Shown piece after piece: positions 48,101-57,354 of a stretch of DNA of 64,000 nt (position 1 is the first letter of the stretch; each line of letters opens with the position of its first letter). Source of the DNA: Macrostomum hystrix (lineage: Eukaryota > Platyhelminthes > Macrostomidae); NCBI GenBank assembly GCA_950097015.1, contig CATNEN010000001.1:2220001-2284000 (forward strand). Direction: 5' to 3'. The translations under genes were made by a program, and so were the position numbers. The notes below the pieces were generated by a model that made no database searches, had not been told where the DNA came from, and saw only the letters and a list, made by a program, of their open reading frames with translations.

Positions 48101-51100
48101 TGGTTCTGTAGATTACATTTCAGTTTCTGTAGATTACATTTCAGGTTCTGTAGATTGGGTTTCAGTTTCTGTAGATTACATTTCAGGTTCTGTAGATTAC
48201 ATTTCAGGTTCTGTAGATTACATTTCTGGTTCTGTAGATTACATTTCTGGTTCTGTAGATTACATTTCTGGTTCTGTAGATTACATTTCTGGTTCTGTAG
48301 ATTACATTTCTGGTTCTGTAGATTACATTTCAGTTTCTGTAGATTACATTTCTGGTTCTGTAGATTACATTTCAGTTTCTGTAGATTACATTTCAGGTTC
48401 TGTAGATTACATTTCAGGTTCTGTAGATTACATTTCTGGTTCTGTAGATTACATTTCTGGTTCTGTAGATTACATTTCTGGTTCTGTAGATTACATTTCA
48501 GTTTCTGTAGATTACATTTCTGGTTCTGTAGATTACATTTCAGTTTCTGTAGATTACATTTCAGGTTCTGTAGATTGGGTTTCAGTTTCTGTAGATTACA
48601 TTTCAGGTTCTGTAGATTACATTTCAGGTTCTGTAGATTACATTTCTGGTTCTGTAGATTACATTTCTGGTTCTGTAGATTACATTTCTGGTTCTGTAGA
48701 TTACATTTCTGGTTCTGTAGATTACATTTCTGGTTCTGTAGATTACATTTCAGTTTCTGTAGATTACATTTCTGGTTCTGTAGATTACATTTCAGTTTCT
48801 GTAGATTACATTTCAGGTTCTGTAGATTAGATTTCAGTTTCTCTAGATTGGGTTTCAGTTTCTTCAGACCTGAGGTTCTTTAACCTAGATTTGAGATCCA
48901 TCAAAATGCCTTGAAGTTTCTGTGTATTGAATGTGGGCTTTCGTAGAAATGTGTAACTTGTTATTCACACAAAGTATGGGATTAACATACATGAAATGGT
49001 TTCTCCAATCGCAATGGGATTACAGGTGCTGCTAATCCGTCGAGGCCTACTAGGCCACATCGCCTCGACCCTAATTGTTGACTCTGCGCCGTCCCGCGAA
49101 GTGATTCAATCCGGCTTCGATCTGCTAGCCGAACTGATTAAATTCAACGAGCAGGCTGTGAGAGAGCTGGATCGTCAGCTCGGCCGCGAAGGCACTGATA
49201 AGCTTCATCGGCTTGCGTTAGCCAATTTGGTGGACTCCAATATGTTTCTACGCAGCGCTATGCTCAGCATTGATCATTTTATTAGGCAGACACCGATTAG
49301 CGCCAACTGGTGTCTCCGGCAGTCTCACCTGTTGGCCCGTTGGGCCAGCGATCAGGCCAAGGTAGGTAGAGATTAGATAAGTAGGTAGATATTAGACAAG
49401 TGGGTAAAAATTACACTTGTTGGTATTACACTGGTAGGTATATATTATACAGGTAGGTAGAGATTAGACAGGTAGGTAGGGATAAGACAGGTAGGTAGAG
49501 ATTAGACAGGTAGGTAGAGATTAGACAGGTAGGTAGGGATAAGACAGGTAGGTAGAGATTAGACACGTAGGTAGGGATAAGACAGGTAGGTAAGGATAAG
49601 ACAGGTAGGTAGAGATTAGACACGTAGGTAGAAATTAGACAGGTAGGTAGGGATAAGGCAGGTAGGTAGAGATTAGACACGTAGGTAGGGATAAGACAGG
49701 TAGGTAGAGATTAGTCAGGTAGGTAGAGATTAGACAAGTAGGTATAGATTCGACAAGTAGGTAGAGATTAGACAGGTAGGTAGGGATAAGACAGGTAGGT
49801 AGAGATTAGACAGGTAGGTAGGGATAAGACAGGTAGGTAGAGATTAGTCAGGTAGGTAGGGATAAGACAGGTAGGTAGAGATTAGACAGGTAAGGTAGGG
49901 ATTAGACAGGTAGGTAGAGATTAGACAGGTAGGTAGAAATTAGACAGGTAGGTAGGGATAAGACAGGTAGGTAGAGATTAGACAGGTAGGTAGGGATAAG
50001 ACAGGTAGGTAGAGATTAGACAGGTAAGGTAGGGATTAGACAGGTAGGTAGAGATAAGACAGGTAGGTAGGGATTAGACAGGTAGGTAGAGATTAGACAG
50101 GTAGGTAGGGATTAGACAGGTAAGGTAGGGATTAGACAGGTAGGTAGAAATTAGACAGGTAGGTAGGGATAAGACAGGTAGGTAGAGATTAGACAGGTAA
50201 GGTAGGGATTAGACAGGTAGGTAGAGATAAGACAGGTAGGTAGGGATTAGACAGGTAGGTAGAGATTAGACAGGTAGGTAGGGATTAGACAGGTAAGGTA
50301 GGGATTAGACAGGTAGGTAGAGATTAGACAGGTAAGGTAGGGATTAGACAGGTAGGTAGAAATTAGACAGGTAGGTAGGGATAAGACAGGTAGGTAGAGA
50401 TTAGACAGGTAGGTAGGGATTAGACAGGTAAGGTAGGGATTAGACAGGTAGGTAGAGATTAGACAGGTAAGGTAGGGATTAGACAGGTAGGTAGAAATTA
50501 GACAGGTAGGTAGGGATAAGACAGGTAGGTAGAGATTAGACAGGTAGGTAGGGATAAGACAGGTAGGTAGAGATTAGACAGGTAGGTAGGGATAAGACAG
50601 GTAGGTAGAGATTAGACAGGTAGGTAGAAATTAGACAGGTAGGTAGGGATAAGGCAGGTAGGTAGAGATTAGACAGGTAGGTAGAGATTAGACAGGTAGG
50701 TAGAGATTAGACAGGTAGGTAGATATTAGACAGGTAGGTAGAGATTAGACAGGTAGGTAGAAATTAGACAGGTAGGTAGGGATAAGACAGGTAGGTAGAG
50801 ATTAGACAGGTAGGTAGGGATAAGACAGGTAGGTAGAGATTAGACAGGTAAGGTAGGGATTAGACAGGTAGGTAGAGATAAGACAGGTAGGTAGGGATTA
50901 GACAGGTAGGTAGAGATTAGACAGGTAGGTAGGGATTAGACAGGTAAGGTAGGGATTAGACAGGTAGGTAGAGATTAGACAGGTAAGGTAGGGATTAGAC
51001 AGGTAGGTAAATATTAGAGAAATAGTTAGATATTAGAGATGTATTGGGTGATCCGAATGTAGATATTGTTGGGTATGTAAATTTCTAGGTTAAGTAGAAA

Positions 51101-51972
51101 TATAGGAACCAAAGGATAGATAAATTAGTTCATAAACTAGCTACTGAGTTACGTACAGTGATCCCATCCTACTATCGCCTGATCCACCCAGGTTGGAGTG
51201 TCTTATCGCATGCTACGCCTGCTGTGCCTAACCAATCTCACCCAGGAGAATGTTAGCTGTCTTAACACCGGCCTAGTTGGCCTAGTCTATGCTCATCGTG
51301 CTCACAAATTGGCCAAATATTTGGCCGCTCTCAAGGAAATGGACACTTTGGTAATTGCTTGCTTTCTGCGTCCTCGCCTCTCGCCTCTCATCTTGTTTAT
51401 CATAAAAAATTTACTTGTTCATTCTACAATTTGATGCTTTCTCTTCGATGCCACTTAAGCATCAAGCGGACTCACGACTTGAAGGTCGGGGGTTCGATTC
51501 CCGACTCCACTGGAACAATTTGTGTCCATTTAGCAAGACATTTAACTCTGCATTGCTTCAGTTCACCCAGCTGTTAAATGGGTGCCGGCATCAGCTGGGG
51601 TAATTTGTGGGTGATTGTAGCGTCCCCCCTGTCCATGGACTGAGCAGCCGGTGTAATCAATTATTTTATTAAATATTATTATCAAAGTTACAACCTACTT
51701 AACTTCTATATGAACAGTCCGAACGTCAATCGGTGTTTCCTAACCTGTCTCGTGCCGACTGTCTCAATCTCAAACCGTTTATGGCCAACCTGCTAGACTT
51801 ACTCAACTTCTGGCTAGAGAACTATCTCAATAGGAATCGCGACTCGAACGCCCTTGAAAAGAGTTCTCGGATTATGTTCAACGAATGGCGCTGCATTGTT
51901 GACACTCTTCTGCAGCGAGACGCCAAACTGAATACTTGCCTAGCCTTTTATCTGGCCAATAATAGCGATTGA
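39467..51972 (+). CDS. TRPC4AP: TRPC4AP (TRUSS)-like protein, 9 exons, 929 aa
   Basis: Exons: 39467-39583, 40160-40588, 41799-41868, 42714-43093, 44513-45223, 47095-47427, 49026-49361, 51192-51350 and 51718-51972. All have GT/AG ends and the frame stays open. An in-frame TAA lies upstream of the ATG, and an acceptor-like AATTTCAG ends at 39387. Conserved blocks against vertebrate TRPC4AP include QLLEDIF and LDKLVQCYTDDQL, LLLGGRQRRRVQRRLAE, TFRFWLARAVESYLR, LLIRRGLLGHI, LVDSNMFLR and LTQENVSCLNTGLV. In vertebrates it is a DDB1-CUL4 substrate receptor that reads C-terminal degrons with Arg at -3, and it binds TNFR1 and TRPC4. It is longer than human (797 aa) because of Gln/Pro-rich insertions in exons 2 and 5. 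Every intron contains a SINE or minisatellite. Boundaries of exons 2 and 7 rest on homology and frame. Confidence 0.93.
39624..39690 (+). mobile_element. SINE family 1 fragment in TRPC4AP intron 1
   Basis: TTGGGGTGGGTGTAGCG followed by CAGTCCATGGACTGAA, the middle of SINE 1, without head or tail. Lies 40 nt after the exon-1 donor. Confidence 0.7.
39712..40055 (+). mobile_element. SINE family 2 copy in TRPC4AP intron 1
   Basis: tRNA-like head GTCAGAGCGGTTAATGCG and CCTGAGCTCGATTCTCC, then GAGAGTGTACACTGCCTGA, GATGTACACACCTGTGTGAG, GGGCAGAATTGCCTCCTCG and GCTGCGGGTCTAG, ending in an ATTATTATT tail. The best-preserved copy of the family in this window. Confidence 0.88.
40601..41578. repeat. 30-bp minisatellite filling TRPC4AP intron 2
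   Basis: The unit contains GATGTGGGAGATTAGGGATC and TGGGTGGATT. It begins about 13 nt after the exon-2 donor (40589). Variants (GATTCGGG, GATTATGG) are clustered on the right. It contains TTAGGG by chance, not as a telomeric run. Confidence 0.93.
41874..42660. repeat. 24-bp minisatellite filling TRPC4AP intron 3
   Basis: The unit contains CTATCTAAGATATCCTGTAA. It starts about 5 nt after the donor at 41869, with first units GACTATCTGAGATCCTGTAA. The left two-thirds is homogeneous; the right third mixes TAATATCC and TTTTTAAGATCC variants. Confidence 0.93.
43300..44450. repeat. 21-bp minisatellite in TRPC4AP intron 4
   Basis: The 21-bp unit contains CCCCATCTTATATCAATCTC. A decayed version extends left to about 43140, near the exon-4 donor at 43094. 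A block with CTACTATCCATTCCCC recurs at 105-bp spacing (5 units). A larger block including ATCAATATCCCCCCATC recurs at about 396 bp. The apparent extension of exon 4 through it is repeat translation. Confidence 0.93.
45255..45560 (+). mobile_element. SINE family 2 copy in TRPC4AP intron 5
   Basis: Starts in a partial head (CCTTGAGTTCGATTCC), then GAGTGTACACTGCCTGA, TGTACACACCTGTGTGAGCG, GGGCAGAATTGCCTCCTCG and GCGGGTCTAGTGTCACC. It lies about 30 nt after the exon-5 donor, separated by an ATAATAATTATTATTAT palindromic stretch. Confidence 0.85.
45565..45604 (-). mobile_element. SINE family 1 fragment in TRPC4AP intron 5
   Basis: Reverse-strand match to the CAGTCCATGGACTGAACAG and TGTACGCAGC part of SINE 1. 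About 500 bp to its right, before SINE 3, holds no recognised element. Confidence 0.65.
46128..46520 (+). mobile_element. SINE family 3, tRNA-derived, in TRPC4AP intron 5
   Basis: A very tRNA-like head: GGATAGCTCAGTCAGTACGG (A box), GGACTCTGGATC anticodon region resembling tRNA-Gln(CTG), and GGGTTCGACTCCCG (B box). The acceptor stem does not pair, so it is not a functional tRNA. The body includes CTCAGCTGCAAATGAGTACC, similar to the SINE-1 core. The element ends GTCTAGTGTCAATTATTATT. Confidence 0.85.
46775..47035. repeat. 21-bp minisatellite in TRPC4AP intron 5
   Basis: The unit contains GAAGTGAGATTGTGAGACAC, about 12 copies. It ends about 60 bp before the exon-6 acceptor at 47094, so this array, unlike the others, lies at the 3' side of its intron. 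Confidence 0.92.
47445..48870. repeat. 21-bp minisatellite filling TRPC4AP intron 6
   Basis: The unit contains TTCTGTAGATTACATTTCAG. It begins about 20 nt after the donor at 47428. A 420-bp block (20 units), marked by GTAGATTGGGTTTCAG at about 48150 and 48570, is repeated nearly identically. Each unit has acceptor-like TTCTGTAG, and many have TTTCAG-GT. Confidence 0.95.
49361..51020. repeat. 19-bp minisatellite filling TRPC4AP intron 7, unit contains the donor site
   Basis: The unit is CAGGTAGGTAGAGATTAGA, with GGGATAAGA and GGTAAGGTAGG variants, about 85 copies. The first unit overlaps the authentic exon-7 boundary (AAG, then GTAGGTAGAGATTAGA). The next few units are diverged, then the array becomes homogeneous. 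It ends about 170 bp before the exon-8 acceptor. Confidence 0.95.
51467..51685 (+). mobile_element. SINE family 1 copy with internal deletion, TRPC4AP intron 8
   Basis: Starts at CGGACTCACGACTTGAAGG, with B box GGGTTCGATTCCCG, core CAGCTGTTAAATGGGTGCC and end GTGTAATCAATTATTTTATT. Compared with the 39032 copy it lacks about 75 bp between the palindrome region and the tail, and the first half of the tRNA head. Confidence 0.85.
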
Positions 51973-52204
51973 ATGCTCTAGTAAGACATGCTCTCGAGTC
52001 TAGTAAGACAACTTAACTGGTTTATTTACACCAATGTGTGGCATGGCTTTTTATAGTTAGTTGGCGTTTGTTTTATTATTATTGTTTAATTTTTCTAAAT
52101 AGTTGAATAAGAAGCCAGTTTTTTAAGACATGTTTGCTTTCAGACCCGTATTTATCACATCCTCTAGTCCTCTATTGTCCTGAATATTTTATCCGCTCGG
52201 AGAA

Positions 52205-52990
52205 ATTCGCACCTTTTAGTTCAATCACATTTAATCTCATCTCTAATCTTCACTCACATTTAATCTCACCTCTAATCTTCACTCACATTTAATCTGACCT
52301 CTAATCTTCACTCACATTTAATCTCACCTCTAATTTTCACTCACATTTAATCTCACCTCTAATCTTCAATCACATTTAATCTCACTTCTAATCTTCACTC
52401 ACATTTAATCTTACCTCTAATCTTCACTCACATTTAATCTGACCTCTAATCTTCACTCACATTTGATCTGACCTCTAATCTTCACTCACATTTAATCTGA
52501 CCTCTAATCTTCACTCACATTTAATCTGACCTCTAATCTTCACTCTCATTTAATCTGACCTCTAATCTTCACTCACATTTAATCTGACCTCTAATCTTCA
52601 CTCACATTTAATCTGACCTCTAATCTTCACTCACATTTAATCTCATCTCTAATCTTCACTCACATTTAATCTGACCTCTAATCTTCACTCACATTTAATC
52701 TGACCTCTAATCTTCACTCACATTTAATCTGACCTCTAATCTTCACTCACATTTAATCTCACCTCTAATCTTCACTCACATTTAATCTGACCTCTAATCT
52801 TCACTCCACTTTAATCTCAACTCAATCTCTACCCGCCTTTAATCTCAATTCTAATCTCCACTAACATTTAATCTCACCTTTAATCTCCACATACTTTTAA
52901 TCTCGCCTCTTATCTTCAGTCGCCTTTAATATCACCTCAAATATCCACTTACCTCTAATCTCACTTTTAAACACCACTCACATTTAATCT
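52205..52990. repeat. 29-bp tandem repeat downstream of TRPC4AP
   Basis: The unit contains CTCTAATCTTCACTCACATT and TAATCTGAC, about 26 copies. The left end is about 230 bp after the TRPC4AP stop, so it may lie in its 3' UTR or just beyond. Confidence 0.94.
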
Positions 52991-53770
52991 CACCTCTAAT
53001 CTCCTAGATCACTACTCTGAGCCATCTACCCGTCTTTCCCTTGTACCTAGAAAAGCTCGAAATGTTGTCGCATCTGTATTCCAATTTCTTTTTAAGACTT
53101 AGTCTTTCTTTGAATGATGTCAGCATTTCAATAAATTGTCATAGGTATCATTTCACGATATAAAATGTTTTCTATCCCGTTTTCTGTCCATCCTCCAGGT
53201 AGTAATGTTAATAAAGAAATCAATAAAAAGCATTCTATAAATAATATAGTTTTACAGCTTTTTACAGCTTTATCCAATGGAAGCATTTCCTTTATCGGTG
53301 TCTTATTTTACATTTGAGGCACGTTTATACGTTTCATATTGCCCTATAAAAAGTATAATTTTTCTTTAAGTTTTTTCGTCGTCTAAATTTTCGTCGTTTA
53401 GAAGTGCTAAAATTAGTGTGCTGTAAGTGTTCTGCTCAATGCTCTAAGCTTTTGAAGGCTAAAGGAAAAATGGTTAGAATTTATAACCAAAGTTAACATT
53501 GTTAAAATGCATTGTTAAAATATGCGAATAATACAAAATTGCACGTTTTATTTTATTTTGCATCATTTTTCCCGTTTGTTTTAGTGATGTTTCAATTTAT
53601 TTTGCTTTTCTTCTCATCGACGAGCACAAAACAAGGTATAACCACTAATTCAAGGTATATTATAGTTTGTATCATTGTGCGTCCAACAGAATTTGGCTTA
53701 ACACATGGTGTGTCGCTGAGTTTAACACTGTAATGTAATGTACTGTAATGTAAGTCTGTAATGTTTGTAT
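52991..53770. other. AT-rich spacer with candidate poly(A) signals
   Basis: No gene. AATAAA occurs at 53130 and again near 53210 and 53223. If TRPC4AP uses these, its 3' UTR would contain the 29-bp array. Confidence 0.35.
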
Positions 53771-53774
53771 GTAA

Positions 53775-54690
53775 AAAGGTGTATCACAGGGGTGTATCAA
53801 AGGATGTTGTATCACGGGAGTCTATCAGTGGGTATATCACAGGGGTGTATCAGTGGGTATATCACAGGGGTGTATCAGTGGGTATATCACAGGGTGTATC
53901 AGTGGGTATATCACAGGGGTGTATCAGTGGGTATATCACAGGGGTGTATCAAAGGGTGTTGTATCACGGGAGTCTATCAGTGGGGATATCACAGGGGTGT
54001 ATCAGTGGGTATATCACAGGGGTGTATCAGTGGGTATATCACAGGGGTATATCACAGGGGTGTATCAAAGGGTGTTGTATCACGGGAGTCTATCAGTGGG
54101 GATATCACAGGGGTGTATCAAAGGGTGTTGTATCACGGGAGTCTATCAGTGGGGATATCACAGGGGTGTATCAAAGGGTGTTGTATCACGGGAGTCTATC
54201 AGTGGGTATATCACAGGGGTGTATCAGTGGGTATATCACAGGGGTGTATCAGTGGGTATATCACAGGGGTGTATCACAGGGGTGTATCAAAGGATGTTGT
54301 TTCAGACGAGTCTATCAGTGGGTATATCACAGGGGTGTATCAAAGGGTGTTGTATCACAGGGGTGTATCAGTGGGTATATCACAGGGGTATATCAGTGGG
54401 TATATCACAGGGGTATATCACAGGGGTGTATCACAGGGGTGTATCAAAGGATGTTGTTTCAGACGAGTCTATCAGTGGGTATATCACAGGGTGTATCAAA
54501 GGGTGTTGTATCACAGGGGTGTATCAGTGGGTATATCAGTGGGTGTATCACAGGGGTGTATCAAAGGGTGTTGTATCACAGGGGTATCAAAGGGTGTTGT
54601 ATCAGTGGGTATATCAGTGGGGATATCACAGGGGTGTATCAAAGGATGTTGTTTCACACGAGTCTATCAGTGGGTATTATCACAGGGTAT
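53775..54690. repeat. About 12-13 bp and 25-bp compound repeat upstream of vezatin
   Basis: Built from GGTGTATCAGTGGGTATATC and CACAGG modules, with longer blocks carrying AAAGGGTGTTGTATCACGGG. It is open in all three plus frames because the modules shift phase, so the 280-320 aa frames are not genes. Confidence 0.93.
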
Positions 54691-54878
54691 GACAGGTATG
54701 TACAAATTGTATTAGAAATTTTTTAAAGTTGGTTTGTTAAGCATTCTTAGGTTAGTTAAGTTTGCACTAAAATTGTTTGAGCATGCTTACAATATTTTTT
54801 TTTGTTTCATAATTTCTCATTTCAGATTAACTCTTGTGGACTTTATTGCTCTTGAAATCAGTCGACAAAGAGACCATT

Positions 54879-56930
54879 ATGTCTGATGTCGACCCAGTAA
54901 AAAATCAATTTTCTGCCTCAATGCTTGGTATTCTTCAAGACAACACTGAGGATGACGATGATGAAGAAGAGATTCTGTCTGCCAATTCTCCACTGGGTCG
55001 ATACGCTACGGAAGTTGGCTTGGCTGATGTTGTTACAGCTGACACTTCTATTCCTCTGTTGGATTCAGCTGCTGAATGTCTAGCCGACTTGCCTGAAGCT
55101 GAAGAAACAGATCAGATGATTGCAACGAGTATAACTGGACGATTAGTTAAATTCGTTACTTTTCGAGTTGTCGCCGCTAATGCTCTCTCGATTCAACGAC
55201 TGCTTGATGAAGACGATATGAAACGGTTAATTCTAGCCCTGACTGAGGATAACGAGTCACTGTGGAAGCTGATTGGCTCAAAGACGTTCTTATTAGGATT
55301 AATGATCATTATCTGGGTCATTGGATTGATTGCATTCTATTTCTTCACAGTTTCCTACATCCTCGCCACAGTCGTCGTGTTTCTTACTTTGTTAGCTTCA
55401 GTACCGTGGCTAGCTTTCAAATTCGCTTCTCACTGGTTAGCTTCCATTTTAGAATTATTTGAGCGTTGCCTAGCAACCCAGCGAACTTGTTTACGTGTGG
55501 CTCGCGAACGCCTGCTGGTTGAACGAGGTTACACTCTGATACGCGGAGCCAATTTAGCTCATTCAGATGCAGAAAAAATTCCTGAAGGATCTTCTTTAAA
55601 GTCGCTTCGACCAGCTCCGGCTTTGAGTCGGGCAGCTTTTGAATCAGCCCGACGCTTGACTCATTCAACGCGACGTCTGGCTCGAAGTGTCGGACTCGGT
55701 GGTCTGGCTGCTCTTACAGACGACGCTGAATTCGGCGAAGCTTTCAGTCTCAATTTGACTTTAAATGACTTGGCGAATGCCACAGACGGCTTTGCGCCAA
55801 CCGCTCTGGCCTCTATGGCAGCACTGTTGCAGATGCACTTGTCGGATATTTTGTACAGACTCTTGCTCACCTGTGCCTGCGAAAATAGTGCTCATTCTGG
55901 ATTTGTTAAGCTGCTCAGAAGCCTTTGTAGTCTCAAGGAAGAGATTTGTAAGGAAACGGAATTACTCGAAGCTCGATTAGAGCGACATCGAAGGCGCAAT
56001 GCAACTGACGTTGATGCGCTTCTGGAAGAATTTCTAGGAAGTTCTTGTAAAGCGTCTTCTATGAGGCGTTCATTAAAGGCTGTTGCGTCGTCAATGTTAA
56101 CTCCATTGCAAGCGGCGACGCGTAGTTTGCGTTTGCAAGCGGAAGCCTTGCTTGTCAAAGCGGTGCTAATCGAAGGACAAACGGCCAGTCAGTGTGCATC
56201 AGTATTATTAGCTGAAGTTGCCGATCTTGCCATGGAAGCTCGCGTCTACGCTGTCAATGCGGCTGCCTGCTGCGACGAAATTCAAACGGCTAGTAAACCG
56301 CAAGCTCCGTCGACTTCGCCGCTAACATCGGCGGAGCCTTCAACTACAGAGATAAACTCCAACACTGCTCGGCCTGTTTTAGTTGTTAGTTCAGATACTG
56401 AGCCAGCTGTTGAAGACGAATTCCTTGAAGAACTTGTCCCTGCCGACGATAGCGACGTCGATATCGACGAGGACAGCAGAACAGTCGGCGACTCGGACGA
56501 AGCTGCTCGTCGTGCCGCTACTCGTCGCGTTTTAGGCGAGCTCGATTCGGTAATTTTTCAACGACGGCGACTGTTTCGTCAACGCGAGCAGGCTGCCAGG
56601 GCGAGGCGCGGCCTAGCGCCGGTGGATGACGAAGGCGACGCCGATTACGAAGATAAGCGCAAGACTGTCCTCAAAGATGAGAACGAAGGCGATGAGTTTC
56701 CGCGAGTTCGTTGTCGTCGACGTATTGTCTGGCACGGCACCTTAGAAGGCCAGGGTGACGGCGATGGGGGAGCCGGAATGCCGAATCCGTCATCCGCGCC
56801 AGCGACATCAGCGTTTGCCACCGCTGCCTCTTCCTCGTTATTTGCCGCTGCGGCACTTGCTGCTCGCCATGAGCGCGGAATTCAGCTGAGCGAGGAGGCC
56901 TTTGGAGACAGCGGCGACGAATGCGAATGA
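54879..56930 (+). CDS. VEZT: Vezatin (adherens-junction transmembrane protein), uninterrupted coding region
   Basis: 683 aa (human about 780). An acceptor-like CATTTCAG ends at 54825 and an in-frame TAA at 54828 lies between it and the ATG, so translation starts at MSDVDPV. The N-terminus is acidic (DDDDEEE). A double-membrane hairpin lies at about 136-156 and 158-180. The vezatin domain follows, with ERGYTLIRGANLA, FSLNLTLNDLAN and NATDGFAPTALASM. The C-terminus has acidic DIDEDS, KR-like RRVLGELDSVIF, and an Ala-rich LAARHERG followed by EEAFGDSGDE, all placed as in vertebrate vezatin. The family links cadherin-catenin complexes to myosin VIIA and, in fungi and flies, to dynein-related transport. 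No intron is visible in 2 kb of coding sequence. Confidence 0.88.
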   Translation: MSDVDPVKNQFSASMLGILQDNTEDDDDEEEILSANSPLGRYATEVGLADVVTADTSIPLLDSAAECLADLPEAEETDQMIATSITGRLVKFVTFRVVAANALSIQRLLDEDDMKRLILALTEDNESLWKLIGSKTFLLGLMIIIWVIGLIAFYFFTVSYILATVVVFLTLLASVPWLAFKFASHWLASILELFERCLATQRTCLRVARERLLVERGYTLIRGANLAHSDAEKIPEGSSLKSLRPAPALSRAAFESARRLTHSTRRLARSVGLGGLAALTDDAEFGEAFSLNLTLNDLANATDGFAPTALASMAALLQMHLSDILYRLLLTCACENSAHSGFVKLLRSLCSLKEEICKETELLEARLERHRRRNATDVDALLEEFLGSSCKASSMRRSLKAVASSMLTPLQAATRSLRLQAEALLVKAVLIEGQTASQCASVLLAEVADLAMEARVYAVNAAACCDEIQTASKPQAPSTSPLTSAEPSTTEINSNTARPVLVVSSDTEPAVEDEFLEELVPADDSDVDIDEDSRTVGDSDEAARRAATRRVLGELDSVIFQRRRLFRQREQAARARRGLAPVDDEGDADYEDKRKTVLKDENEGDEFPRVRCRRRIVWHGTLEGQGDGDGGAGMPNPSSAPATSAFATAASSSLFAAAALAARHERGIQLSEEAFGDSGDECE

Positions 56931-57354
56931 GGATTCGAATTTATTGCGAAAGTCACAATTTTAGGCTAATAGCAAACGCTAGATGTATACGTTCGCTTTA
57001 ATAGGTTTAGTTGTTGAGTATTGTTTTGAATTCTCTTTTATGTGCCTGTAGTGCTGATCTTGTATAAAAATTCGCATTTATCATAATGTCTCGAGTGATT
57101 TTGGCCTTTTAAAAGTAATATACATGTATCAGGATTTTTTGTGTATTTTATCATTTTTGCATTTCGCTTTTATAGTTTTTTGTGAGTCTAGTCCTACTTA
57201 AATAAGGGGCTAGTTGTGATCCTAGCTCGTATAAAAGTTTGTGGCTATGACTCGAATAGGGGTGAGTGAAAAATACGGAATAAAAAAAGACGACAGCACG
57301 CTGGATAATATAGTGACAAAGAGAGAATGAGTGATTGAATAATGGGATACGAGA

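Noticed and set aside
47531-48883. 450-residue frame in TRPC4AP intron 6
   Set aside because: 21-bp minisatellite translation; exons 6 and 7 join in frame without it and match TRPC4AP.
48996-49025. Upstream extension of exon 7 starting at an ATG
   Set aside because: The acceptor ATTACAG at 49025 gives an exact frame join with exon 6 and matches TRPC4AP; the upstream residues do not.
53761-54726. Three overlapping 280-320 residue frames
   Set aside because: Repeat translation in all three plus frames; the real gene (vezatin) begins downstream with its own 5' UTR.
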